Shown piece after piece: positions 37,237 to 44,781 of a stretch of 64,000 nt of DNA (within the stretch, counting starts at the first letter, position 1; the number at the start of each line of letters is the position of its first letter). Where the stretch lies: NCBI RefSeq assembly GCF_002001175.1, contig NZ_MUNT01000001.1:868001-932000 (forward strand), written 5' to 3'. Under the pieces are notes generated by a model, which was given only the letters and a program-made list of their open reading frames with translations, was not told the origin of the DNA and ran no database searches. This DNA is from Rhodanobacter sp. C03 (GTDB taxonomy: Bacteria; Pseudomonadota; Gammaproteobacteria; Xanthomonadales; Rhodanobacteraceae). The position numbers were made by a program, and so were the translations under genes.

Positions 37237-39600
37237 TTGCTGCCGGATTCCCCCACGTTGGCCTTTTTGACCCGTACTCGTTCGCTCCTGCACCGCTGCT
37301 GGCCGTGGTTGCGCATTCCGTTCTGGATCGGCATGGGCCTGTTGTTCGGCTTCGTGCTGCCGTACACGCTGGTACTGAACAAGCGCGTGCAGGATCGCTT
37401 CAACGATCTGGTCTTCGCAGTGCCTACCCGTGTCTACGCGCGCCCATTGCCGTTGGCCGCCGGCATGCCGATGACCCCGGCGGCGCTGGAACTGGAGCTG
37501 ACCTTCGCTGGCTACAGTGAGGATGGCCATGGTCAGGTGGCCGGCAGCTGGGTGAGGCTGGGCACGCGTTACACGATTTCCTCGCGTGGCTACGCCGGCC
37601 CTGACGGCGGCGAGCTGCCGAAACGCATCCGTGTCACCCTGGGCAAGGGCGATGTGCAGTCGGTGCAGGACCTGACCAACGACAAGAACATCGCGCTGGC
37701 TCATCTGGACCCGGCGCGTATCGCCACGCTGTACGGCGCCACGCAGGAGGAGCGCCGCTTCGTGCGCCTGGCCGACGTGCCGCCGCTGCTGGTCAGCGGG
37801 TTGCAGGCGGTCGAGGATCGTGATTTCAAGCATCATATCGGCGTCGACTTCAGCGCCATTGCACGCGCCGCGTTCGCCAACGTGCGTGCCGGACATACCG
37901 TGCAGGGCGGCTCCACGCTGACCCAGCAGCTGGTGCGCAACCTGTTCCTGAGCCGCGATCAGAACTTCACGCGCAAGATCAACGAAGCGTTGATGTCGAT
38001 GTTGCTGGAGGCCCACTACAGCAAGGACCGGATTCTCGAGGCCTACGTCAACGACGTGTTCCTTGGCCAGCAGGGTGATCAGGCGGTGCATGGTTTTGCC
38101 GCGGCGTCGGAGTTCTACTTCGGCCGTCGACTGGAGGATCTGCGGCCGCAGGAGATTGCCTTGCTGGTCGGCATGGTGAAGGGGCCGAGCTATTACGACC
38201 CGCGTCGCGCGCCGGCACGGGCGCTGACCCGGCGCAACCTGGTGCTGCAGGAGTTCGCCAGCACCGGCCTGCTCACCGCCGCGCAGGTGAATGCCGCGCA
38301 GGCCGCGCCGCTGGATGTGGTCAGCAACGGTCAGCTGCCGCATAACCGTTTCCCTGCATTCATGCAGCTGGTGCGCACGCAGATCACCGCCGATTTCGAT
38401 GACGAGACCCTGAGCCAGGGCAATCTGTCGGTATTCACCACGCTCGATCCGGCCGCCCAGCTGTATACCGAGCAGTCGATCAGCAGCACGATGAAGAGCC
38501 TCGGCAAGCGTGCTGACACGCTGCAGGCGGCGGCCGTGGTGACCGATGCGCAAACCGGCAGCGTGCTGGCCGTGGTCGGCAGCAAGATTCCGGGTGACCA
38601 GGGCTTCAATCGCGCGCTAGACGCACGCCGCCCGGTCGGTTCGACGATCAAGCCGTTCGTCTACCTGGTGGCGCTGACCCAGCCCGAACGCTGGAACCTG
38701 GCCAGCCTGCTCGACGACAGTCCGCTCAGCATGCGCCAGCCGGACGGCAGCACGTGGACGCCGCAGAATGACGACAACCAGAGCCACGGCCAGGTGCCGA
38801 TGGTCGATGCACTGGCGCGTTCGTGGAATATCGCAAGCATTCGGCTGGGCCTGGATGTGGGCTTGCCGCGGATCAAATCGTTCCTCGAATCGTTCGGCCT
38901 CACCGGCGTCAATCCCAGCCCGTCGCTGCTGATCGGTGCGCTGGATCTGGCACCGCTGCAACTGACCCAGTTGTATCAATACATCGCCGCCGACGGCCAT
39001 GCATTGCCGCTGGTGGCTGTGCGTGGCGTGGTCGATGGCAACGGGCGCACCATCAAGCGCTATCAGGTGCAGTCCGGCAACGGCGAATACCAGGACGCGG
39101 TGCATCTGACCACCTGGGCAATGCAGCAGGTGGCGCTGCGCGGCACTGCCAGCTCGATTGGCAGTTCCGGGCTGGCGTGGCTGCATGCCGCCGGCAAGAC
39201 CGGCACCAGCAACGACACCCGCGACAGCTGGTTTGCCGGTTTCACCGGCGAGCATCTGGCGGTGTTCTGGATGGGTCGCGACGACAACAAATCAACCGGC
39301 CTGTTCGGCGCTACCGGTGCGCTGCGCGCATGGCGCGAGCTGTTTGCCAAGCTGCCGACCCAGCCGCTTTCCGCCGCGCCGGCGGCGGGACTGGAAATGG
39401 CCTGGATCAACCCGGCCGACGGCAAGCGCACCGAGGCGCAGTGCGAAGGTGCGCTGCAGGTGCCGGTGATTGCCGGCAGCTTGTCCAGCGATACCGAAGG
39501 CTGTTTCTGGCAAGGTGTACAGAGCCTGTTCGGCGGCGACCATCCTGCCTCCGCCGGCAGCGCCACGCCTGCCGCCACCGATACCTCCATCCGGAACTGA
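37237..39600 (+). CDS. mrcB: Penicillin-binding protein 1b, bifunctional transglycosylase/transpeptidase
   Basis: Class A PBP of ~787 aa that polymerises and cross-links peptidoglycan at the inner membrane. One helix (IPFWIGMGLLFGFVLPYTLV) is followed by a UB2H-like segment (LELELTFAGYS, GTRYTISSRGYAG), the GT51 domain with the catalytic E193 in QAVEDRDFKHHIGVD and GGSTLTQQLVRNLF, and the transpeptidase domain with S469 in GSTIKP, the SWN box in ARSWNIAS and K654 in AGKTGTSND. Domain order and UB2H identify PBP1b rather than PBP1a. No ATG/GTG is available before the helix: TTG 37237 is the earliest usable start and TTG 37258 is possible, neither with a clear ribosome-binding site. The lipoprotein gene follows after two bases. 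Confidence 0.93.
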   Translation: MLPDSPTLAFLTRTRSLLHRCWPWLRIPFWIGMGLLFGFVLPYTLVLNKRVQDRFNDLVFAVPTRVYARPLPLAAGMPMTPAALELELTFAGYSEDGHGQVAGSWVRLGTRYTISSRGYAGPDGGELPKRIRVTLGKGDVQSVQDLTNDKNIALAHLDPARIATLYGATQEERRFVRLADVPPLLVSGLQAVEDRDFKHHIGVDFSAIARAAFANVRAGHTVQGGSTLTQQLVRNLFLSRDQNFTRKINEALMSMLLEAHYSKDRILEAYVNDVFLGQQGDQAVHGFAAASEFYFGRRLEDLRPQEIALLVGMVKGPSYYDPRRAPARALTRRNLVLQEFASTGLLTAAQVNAAQAAPLDVVSNGQLPHNRFPAFMQLVRTQITADFDDETLSQGNLSVFTTLDPAAQLYTEQSISSTMKSLGKRADTLQAAAVVTDAQTGSVLAVVGSKIPGDQGFNRALDARRPVGSTIKPFVYLVALTQPERWNLASLLDDSPLSMRQPDGSTWTPQNDDNQSHGQVPMVDALARSWNIASIRLGLDVGLPRIKSFLESFGLTGVNPSPSLLIGALDLAPLQLTQLYQYIAADGHALPLVAVRGVVDGNGRTIKRYQVQSGNGEYQDAVHLTTWAMQQVALRGTASSIGSSGLAWLHAAGKTGTSNDTRDSWFAGFTGEHLAVFWMGRDDNKSTGLFGATGALRAWRELFAKLPTQPLSAAPAAGLEMAWINPADGKRTEAQCEGALQVPVIAGSLSSDTEGCFWQGVQSLFGGDHPASAGSATPAATDTSIRN

Positions 39601-39602
39601 CC

Positions 39603-40136
39603 ATGCTGCATCCGTTCAAGCGATCGTGCGTACTTCCCTTGCTGCTGGCTGCCGGCGTGCTCGGCGGCTGCAGTCTGTTCGAGCGTACGCCGACTCCGGC
39701 CACGCCGGCGGCGGTGCCGGATCACGACATGATCGGTGCGATCCATGCGGCCGGCGATCGCGAAAAGTCCGTCATCGACGTCAACCCGCTGCGCGATCCC
39801 GGGGTCTCCGCCTTGCAAGACGTTGCCAGCACCGACGAGCAGGCTGGTCGCTATGCGGACGCGGCCGCCAAGCTCGATCAGGCACTCAAGCTCAGCCCGG
39901 ACTCGCCCGACCTGCTGCAGGATCGCGCCGAGATCGCGATACGCCTGAAGGACTTCGCCACCGCGGAAAGGCTCGCCCACCAGTCGTGGTCGCTCGGTCC
40001 CAAACTCGGCCCGCTGTGTGCGCGCAACTGGCAGACCATCGTCGAGATGCGCCTGCAGGCTGGCGACGAAGCCGGTGCCGACACCGCACGCAAGTGGGTG
40101 CAGCAGTGCCACAAGGGTGGCGTTCCGCGGTACTGA
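39603..40136 (+). CDS. TPR lipoprotein next to PBP1b
   Basis: A 177-aa lipoprotein: a signal ends in VLGGC (Cys 23). The body has one or two TPR-like units (QAGRYADAAAKLDQALKLSP, LKDFATAERLAHQSWSLGP) and ends with a CHKGGVPRY tail. It starts two bases after the mrcB stop, so it is co-transcribed with PBP1b. A periplasmic outer-membrane lipoprotein with TPRs beside a class A PBP recalls activators such as LpoB/LpoA, or CsiV-type helpers. That role is an inference from position only; it is not homologous to LpoB in any motif I can see. Confidence 0.75.
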   Translation: MLHPFKRSCVLPLLLAAGVLGGCSLFERTPTPATPAAVPDHDMIGAIHAAGDREKSVIDVNPLRDPGVSALQDVASTDEQAGRYADAAAKLDQALKLSPDSPDLLQDRAEIAIRLKDFATAERLAHQSWSLGPKLGPLCARNWQTIVEMRLQAGDEAGADTARKWVQQCHKGGVPRY

Positions 40137-40185
40137 GTGCGGCCCGCTGTCGACCCATTACACGGTCAACAGCGGTGACATCACT

Positions 40186-40575
40186 TCAGAACAGCGCTAC
40201 CAGCAACAATACGATGCCGACGATGCTGGCTGCCCAGATCAGAGTGCGGACATAGGCGATGCCGGCGGCATACACAGGTACGTAGGTGAGCCGGGCCCAG
40301 AAGTAGAGCTGGGCGCCAAGCACGGTCATGCCGCTATGACGCTGCAGCAGATGGGCGATCAGCACGACCGCGACGAAGAACGGGAAGGTCTCCAGGAAAT
40401 TGGCGCGGGCGCGATCCAGTCGAGCGGCGACGCCGGTCAGCGCTGGCGTGACGCCATCGCGCGCGCCTGCGGCCCAACCCAGTCCGCGTTGACTGACCGA
40501 GCATGTCGCGGCGAGCGCGATCTGCACGAGTCCCAGCACGACACTCCACACCAGCATGCTCAGTTCGGTCGTCAT
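40186..40575 (-). CDS. MAPEG-family membrane protein
   Basis: A 129-aa protein with four membrane helices (LSMLVWSVVLGLVQIALAA, LETFPFFVAVVLIAHLL, YFWARLTYVPVYAAGI, LIWAASIVGIVLLLVALF). RANFLETFPFF and QLYFWARLTYVPVY, where the loops carry conserved Asn/Glu and Arg/Tyr, are typical of bacterial MAPEG proteins (membrane-associated eicosanoid/glutathione family). The function in bacteria is unclear; glutathione-dependent reactions are suspected. The ATG at 40575 has GGGGA upstream, eight bases away. The gene is divergent from the helicase gene, with 103 bases between them. Confidence 0.87.
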   Translation of the reverse strand: MTTELSMLVWSVVLGLVQIALAATCSVSQRGLGWAAGARDGVTPALTGVAARLDRARANFLETFPFFVAVVLIAHLLQRHSGMTVLGAQLYFWARLTYVPVYAAGIAYVRTLIWAASIVGIVLLLVALF

Positions 40576-40678
40576 GATGTGTTCCCCGTTGTGGTGCTGG
40601 CATGGTGAACCTTTGCGATGGCCCATGCCAGTGAGTGGCCTGGTTTGCCGCGCCGGTCCACTCGGCCATACTTGATGG

Positions 40679-42649
40679 ATGACTGATCTTGACGACACCG
40701 GGTCCGACGATACTGGCGCCCTGCTCGGTGCCGATGGGCCGTTCGCCCGTGAGCTGCCGAACTTCGCGCCGCGGTTGGCACAGCAAGCGATGGCGCGCGC
40801 GGTGCAACACGCGATCGCCGGTCGCGACACGCTGATTGCCGAAGCCGGTACCGGCACCGGCAAGACGTTCGCCTACCTGGTACCAGCACTGCTGTCAGGC
40901 GAGCGGGTGATCATCTCCACCGGCACCAAGACGCTGCAGGACCAGCTGTATTTTCGCGATCTGCCCAAGGTGCGTTCGGTGCTGGGTGCGCGGCTGAAGA
41001 CGGCGTTGCTGAAAGGGCGCGCGAATTACCTGTGCCTGTACCGGCTCGACCAGGCCGTTCGTGAGGGTGCCACCTACGAGCGTACGCAGGCCGCGCAGCT
41101 GGCGACGATACGCGCGTGGTCGGCATGCACGCGTCGCGGCGACCGCATGGAACTGGCCGAGGTGCCGGAAGAGTCCCCGCTGTGGCCACGAGTTACTTCA
41201 ACGCCGGAAAACTGCCTCGGCGTGGAGTGCCCGTTCTTCGACGACTGCCATGTGGTGAAGGCGCGTCGTGAGGCCATGGAGGCGGACGTGGTGGTGGTCA
41301 ATCACCATCTGCTGTTCGCCGACCTGGCGTTGAAGCAGGAGGGCTTCGGCGAGATTCTGCCGGGCGCTGCAGCGTTCATCCTGGATGAAGCGCACCAGAT
41401 TCCCGAGTTGGCCGGGCAGTTTTTCTCGCAGAGCATCAGTGCACGCCAGCTGACCGAACTGGCGCAGGACGCACTGACCGAATGCAACGGCATCACCGGC
41501 GCGATCGGCCTGCTGCTGGAGCCGGTTGAAGCGCTGCAGGACGCACTGCGCAAGCTGCGCTTGGCGATGGATGCGTTGCCGTCGCGCGGCGCGTTCCAGC
41601 AACTGGAGGATCGCGACGGTGTGCGCGAGGGGTTGCACGATCTGCGCGAACTGCTGGCGACGCTGGCCGAACTGCTTGCCTCGCAGGCCGAGCGTTCGCG
41701 TGGTTTCACGAATCTGCACGAGCGCGCCGACCTATTCGTCGAGCGGCTGGACCGCATCGTCGAATCGCATGGCGATCATGACGTGCGTTGGTATGAAAGC
41801 TTTCCGCGCGGCTTCGCTCTGTACGCCACGCCGCTGGATCTGGCGGCGCCGATGCGCGGCTTGCGCGAACGCACCCATGCGGCGTGGATACATACCTCGG
41901 CCACGCTGTCAGTGGCTGGCAACTTTGATCATTTCGCGCGCCAGCTCGGGCTGGACGATCCGCAGACGCTGAGTCTGGAGAGCCCATTCGACTATGCGCA
42001 GCAGGCATTGTGTTATCTGCCGTCCGGCTTGACCGATCCGAACGCACGCGATTACACCGAGCAGGTGATCGAGACGATATTGCCGGTGCTGCACGCCTCG
42101 AATGGCCGTGCGTTCCTGCTGTTCACCTCGCATCGCGCGCTGCGTCGCGCAGCCGAACTGTTGCAGGACAAGGTGCCGTGGCCGCTGTTCGTGCAGGGCA
42201 CCGCGCCGCGGCCGCGCCTGCTGGAGGAATTCCGCGCCAGTGGCCATGGCGTGCTGCTTGGTGCGGCGAGTTTCTGGGAAGGCGTCGACGTGGTCGGCGA
42301 AGCGCTCAGCGTAGTGGTGATCGACAAGCTGCCATTCGCTGCACCCGACGATCCGGTACTGATGGCGCGGCTGGAGGCGCTGGAACAATCCGGCATCAAC
42401 CCGTTCATGGGCTGGCAGGTACCCAGCGCCGTGATTGCACTGAAGCAGGGTGCCGGTCGACTCATCCGCGACGTGCACGATCGCGGCGTGCTGGTGCTGT
42501 GCGATCCGCGGCTGACCAGCAAGGGTTATGGCAAGCTGTTCCTGGCCAGTCTGCCGCCGATGCCGCGCACGCGCGAACTGGCCGATGTGCGAGCATTCTT
42601 CGATGACGCGCAAGCCATGACCGTCGACGCGTCCGTGAGCAACCCGTAG
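40679..42649 (+). CDS. DinG/YoaA-type FeS DNA helicase (XPD family)
   Basis: ATP-dependent 5'-3' DNA helicase of 656 aa for repair and replication stress. Motif I is AEAGTGTGKTFAYLVPALL, motif Ia ISTGTKTLQDQL, motif II LDEAHQ, and motif VI GAGRLIRDVHDRGVLVLCDPR. The four [4Fe-4S] ligands of XPD-like helicases are in place: C119 (NYLCLYR), C179, C184 and C190 (ENCLGVECPFFDDC). Lack of an N-terminal exonuclease domain and the short length point to YoaA rather than DinG of Gram-positives. Start ATG 40679. The stop TAG (42647-42649) lies within a REP-like repeat, so the last residues NP are directly adjacent to that element. Confidence 0.92.
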   Translation: MTDLDDTGSDDTGALLGADGPFARELPNFAPRLAQQAMARAVQHAIAGRDTLIAEAGTGTGKTFAYLVPALLSGERVIISTGTKTLQDQLYFRDLPKVRSVLGARLKTALLKGRANYLCLYRLDQAVREGATYERTQAAQLATIRAWSACTRRGDRMELAEVPEESPLWPRVTSTPENCLGVECPFFDDCHVVKARREAMEADVVVVNHHLLFADLALKQEGFGEILPGAAAFILDEAHQIPELAGQFFSQSISARQLTELAQDALTECNGITGAIGLLLEPVEALQDALRKLRLAMDALPSRGAFQQLEDRDGVREGLHDLRELLATLAELLASQAERSRGFTNLHERADLFVERLDRIVESHGDHDVRWYESFPRGFALYATPLDLAAPMRGLRERTHAAWIHTSATLSVAGNFDHFARQLGLDDPQTLSLESPFDYAQQALCYLPSGLTDPNARDYTEQVIETILPVLHASNGRAFLLFTSHRALRRAAELLQDKVPWPLFVQGTAPRPRLLEEFRASGHGVLLGAASFWEGVDVVGEALSVVVIDKLPFAAPDDPVLMARLEALEQSGINPFMGWQVPSAVIALKQGAGRLIRDVHDRGVLVLCDPRLTSKGYGKLFLASLPPMPRTRELADVRAFFDDAQAMTVDASVSNP

Positions 42650-42717
42650 AGCGGCTTCAGCCGCGATGCTTTCCAGGCTATACGATACACAATGAAATCG
42701 CGGCTGAAGCCGCTCCC
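42646..42717. repeat. REP-like inverted repeat, copy 2
   Basis: AGCGGCTTCAGCCGCGATGC (from 42650, preceded by GTAG) and ATCGCGGCTGAAGCCGCTCC (ending about 42716) enclose ~26 bases. The TAG at its left edge is the stop of the helicase gene. Confidence 0.9.
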
Positions 42718-42746
42718 ACAAAACAGCATGTGCAGCGAGGCAGACG

Positions 42747-43115
42747 ATGGCAAAGGCAATCGGACTCGGCGGGATCTTCTTCAAGTCGCGCGACCCGGCG
42801 GCACTCAGCGCGTGGTACGCGAAACATCTGGGCCTGCCTCTCGAAGACTGGGGCGGCGTGCGCTTCGACGAGGATGCGGCGCGTCCGGGCTCCACGTTAT
42901 GGGCGCCGTTCGCCGCCGACAGCGGTTACTTCGCGCCGAGCACGCAGCCGTACATGATCAATTTTCGCGTGGACGATCTCGCTGCGCTGCTGGCGCAACT
43001 GCACGCCGACGGTGTCGCGGTGGACGAACGCACGGACACCAACGAACTGGGCAGCTTCGGCTGGATCATGGATCCGGACGGCACGCGGATCGAGCTGTGG
43101 CAGCCACCGGCGTAA
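42747..43115 (+). CDS. VOC-family (glyoxalase/dioxygenase-fold) protein
   Basis: A 122-aa single-module vicinal-oxygen-chelate protein: GLGGIFFKSRDPAALSAWYA and HLGLPLEDW form the first beta-alpha-beta unit, and INFRVDDLAALLAQLHADG plus GSFGWIMDPDGTRIELWQP the second. The terminal E in RIELW is the usual metal ligand. The family covers glyoxalase, bleomycin resistance and dioxygenases; substrate is unknown. ATG 42747 is preceded by GAGG. It is followed 43 bases later by the DUF4440-like gene. Confidence 0.87.
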   Translation: MAKAIGLGGIFFKSRDPAALSAWYAKHLGLPLEDWGGVRFDEDAARPGSTLWAPFAADSGYFAPSTQPYMINFRVDDLAALLAQLHADGVAVDERTDTNELGSFGWIMDPDGTRIELWQPPA

Positions 43116-43158
43116 ATCGGTGTATCTGTCTCAGATTGCTGGCGCGAAAGTCCGATAG

Positions 43159-43563
43159 ATGACGGTCGAGATCGAGCCCGATCTGTCCACTGCACCTGAA
43201 CTTCTAGGTGTACTGGAGGAACTGCGTCAACGCGAGCCGATCTTTCATCGTCCCGAATTCGGCAATACTCGCGCCGACTTCGAACGCATGACCGAAGCAG
43301 ATTTCTGGGAAGTGGGTGCATCCGGCCGGCGCTACAGTCGGCAGTGCGTCCTCGACGTGCTCGACGCACGGCGTGACTCGTCCGAGCCGGATGTATGGGA
43401 GACCTCGGGTTTCCACTGTCGCCAGCTCGCAACGGATACCTACCTGCTCACCTACACGTTGCGGCAGGGTTTACGGCTGACCCGGCGCGCAACTATCTGG
43501 CGGCATGCTCCGGACGGCTGGAAGATCGTGTTCCACCAGGGTACCGAAGTGGCAGACAGCTGA
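43159..43563 (+). CDS. DUF4440-like (NTF2-fold) protein
   Basis: A 134-aa cytoplasmic protein with an SnoaL/NTF2-like pattern: an N-terminal helix (LLGVLEELRQREPIFHRPEF), FERMTEADFWEVGASGRRYSRQCVLDVL in the middle, and two closing strands (YLLTYTLRQGLRLTRRATIWR, GWKIVFHQGTEV). DUF4440 proteins of this kind are small uncharacterised proteins; some NTF2-like proteins are ketosteroid-isomerase-like. Specific function is not predictable. It converges with lepB with only four bases between the stops. Confidence 0.75.
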   Translation: MTVEIEPDLSTAPELLGVLEELRQREPIFHRPEFGNTRADFERMTEADFWEVGASGRRYSRQCVLDVLDARRDSSEPDVWETSGFHCRQLATDTYLLTYTLRQGLRLTRRATIWRHAPDGWKIVFHQGTEVADS

Positions 43564-43567
43564 GTCG

Positions 43568-44242
43568 TCAGTCCAAGGCTGCGCCGAAGCGATCCCCGCG
43601 CGGCAGGTAGTGATGCTGCGGGTCCAGTGAAGCAGCCACATAGCGCGAGCGGCCGACGATCTCGTTGCGCGGGAAGAAGCCGAAATAGCGCGAATCCATG
43701 CTGTTGTCGCGATCGTCGCCGAGCAGCAGGTACTGGCCGGGCGGCACCTTTACCGGTCCGAAAGTGCTGGCCGGGCTCGGCCAGTTCGCCGACAGGCGTA
43801 TCGCGTGGCGCATGTCGCCATAGCGTTCGATTTCGTAATGCGCCGGATTCTGCAGGTCGTCGTGGATACCGTCGTAGCTGCCGACGGTATAGCTGGCCGC
43901 GTGGCCATTGATGTAAAGCACGTTGCCGCCCATCGCCACTTCATCGCCGGGCAGGCCGATCACCCGCTTCACCAGCCGCTCGTTGGCCGCGTGTGAATCC
44001 AGCACCACGATGTCGCCGCGTTGCGGGTCGGCCAGATGCAGCAGCGAAATGTGGGTCAGCGGCAGGCGGATGTCGTAGGCCGCCTTGTCGACCAGGATGC
44101 GGTCGCCGATCTTGATGGTGGGTTGCATCGACCCGCTCGGCACCACGTTCCAGTCGGCCACCGCGCTGCGGAACATGATCATGCACAGCATGAAGGTGAT
44201 GAAGCCCTTGTTGCGTGCCAGAAACTTCGCGATCGCGTGCAT
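43568..44242 (-). CDS. lepB: Signal peptidase I
   Basis: Type I leader peptidase, 224 aa, membrane-bound with its active site in the periplasm. One N-terminal helix (GFITFMLCMIMFRSAVADW) leads to the S26 box with nucleophile S38 (VPSGSMQPTIKIGD); the general base is K92 in NERLVKRVIGLPGDEV, followed by GHAASYTVGSYDG and the C-terminal box GDDRDNSMDSRYFGFFPR. ATG 44242 has AGGGGG upstream; an extended frame to 44362 is unlikely to be translated. It is shorter than E. coli LepB and has a single helix. It is not beside lepA or rnc, so it may be a second signal peptidase of the cell. Confidence 0.93.
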   Translation of the reverse strand: MHAIAKFLARNKGFITFMLCMIMFRSAVADWNVVPSGSMQPTIKIGDRILVDKAAYDIRLPLTHISLLHLADPQRGDIVVLDSHAANERLVKRVIGLPGDEVAMGGNVLYINGHAASYTVGSYDGIHDDLQNPAHYEIERYGDMRHAIRLSANWPSPASTFGPVKVPPGQYLLLGDDRDNSMDSRYFGFFPRNEIVGRSRYVAASLDPQHHYLPRGDRFGAALD

Positions 44243-44385
44243 GGAACCCCCTGACTGATTGGATGGGTGCATCCCGTCGACTTCGGCAAATCCCGGATGC
44301 CTCAGCAAGAGTGACCACGCCAGCCAGGCGAAGGTTCTGCACGGCTGAATCCTTCGCGGCAACTACCGATCAGGGCTTGCCGAGA

Positions 44386-44544
44386 TCAGCGCGTCGGGGG
44401 CGACACCGGATACGCGACCTTCGGGATGAAGTCCCGGGCGCTCCATGGCGGCCAGATCGCATCGATATGCCGACGGTATTGGCCCGGTTGCGTCGCGGCG
44501 AACAACAGTTGGGTGCAGTAAGGCGTGCCGGATCTGCACTTCAT
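44386..44544 (-). CDS. Small ORF or gene remnant of coding-like composition
   Basis: A 52-codon frame (start MKCRSGTPYCTQLLFAATQ, end VAYPVSPPTR). Third codon positions are strongly G/C as in real genes here, while the overlapping frame is not. It has no ribosome-binding site and a stop directly upstream, so a decayed C-terminal fragment is more likely than an intact gene. No family recognised. Confidence 0.28.
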   Translation of the reverse strand: MKCRSGTPYCTQLLFAATQPGQYRRHIDAIWPPWSARDFIPKVAYPVSPPTR

Positions 44545-44618
44545 GCAGCACTAACATATTCGATACCGACATCTTGCTGTGCCGTAGACGAAGCCGCGCT
44601 ATCGCGGCAAATGGCTGA

Positions 44619-44659
44619 ATTTCGTGGGGATTTGTTCATATTTCGTGGGATTTGTTCAT
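44619..44659. repeat. Tandem direct repeat upstream of the heparinase-like gene
   Basis: ATTTCGTGGGGATTTGTTCAT (44619-44639) is followed immediately by ATTTCGTGGGATTTGTTCAT (44640-44659), differing by one G. It lies 123 bases before ATG 44782 and could be a duplicated operator or simple slippage. Confidence 0.7.
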
Positions 44660-44781
44660 AAAAGGTGTGAGAACCTTGACGAAGGTCTCAATTTCACCTC
44701 CGCGTGCTTGCCTGGATCTCCCAAGCGATCTCAGGATGTGCGCCCTGCAACATTTCTACATATCTACCGGATGGCCGCCCC

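Larger units (their letters stand above)
44243..44781. other. Gene-poor intergenic region
   Basis: The 539 bases between lepB (minus) and the heparinase-like gene (plus) hold a 52-codon minus-strand frame with coding-like composition (44386-44544) and a tandem duplication at 44619-44659, both listed separately. The last 120 bases before ATG 44782 are relatively A/T-rich and likely contain the promoter of the downstream gene. Confidence 0.5.
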
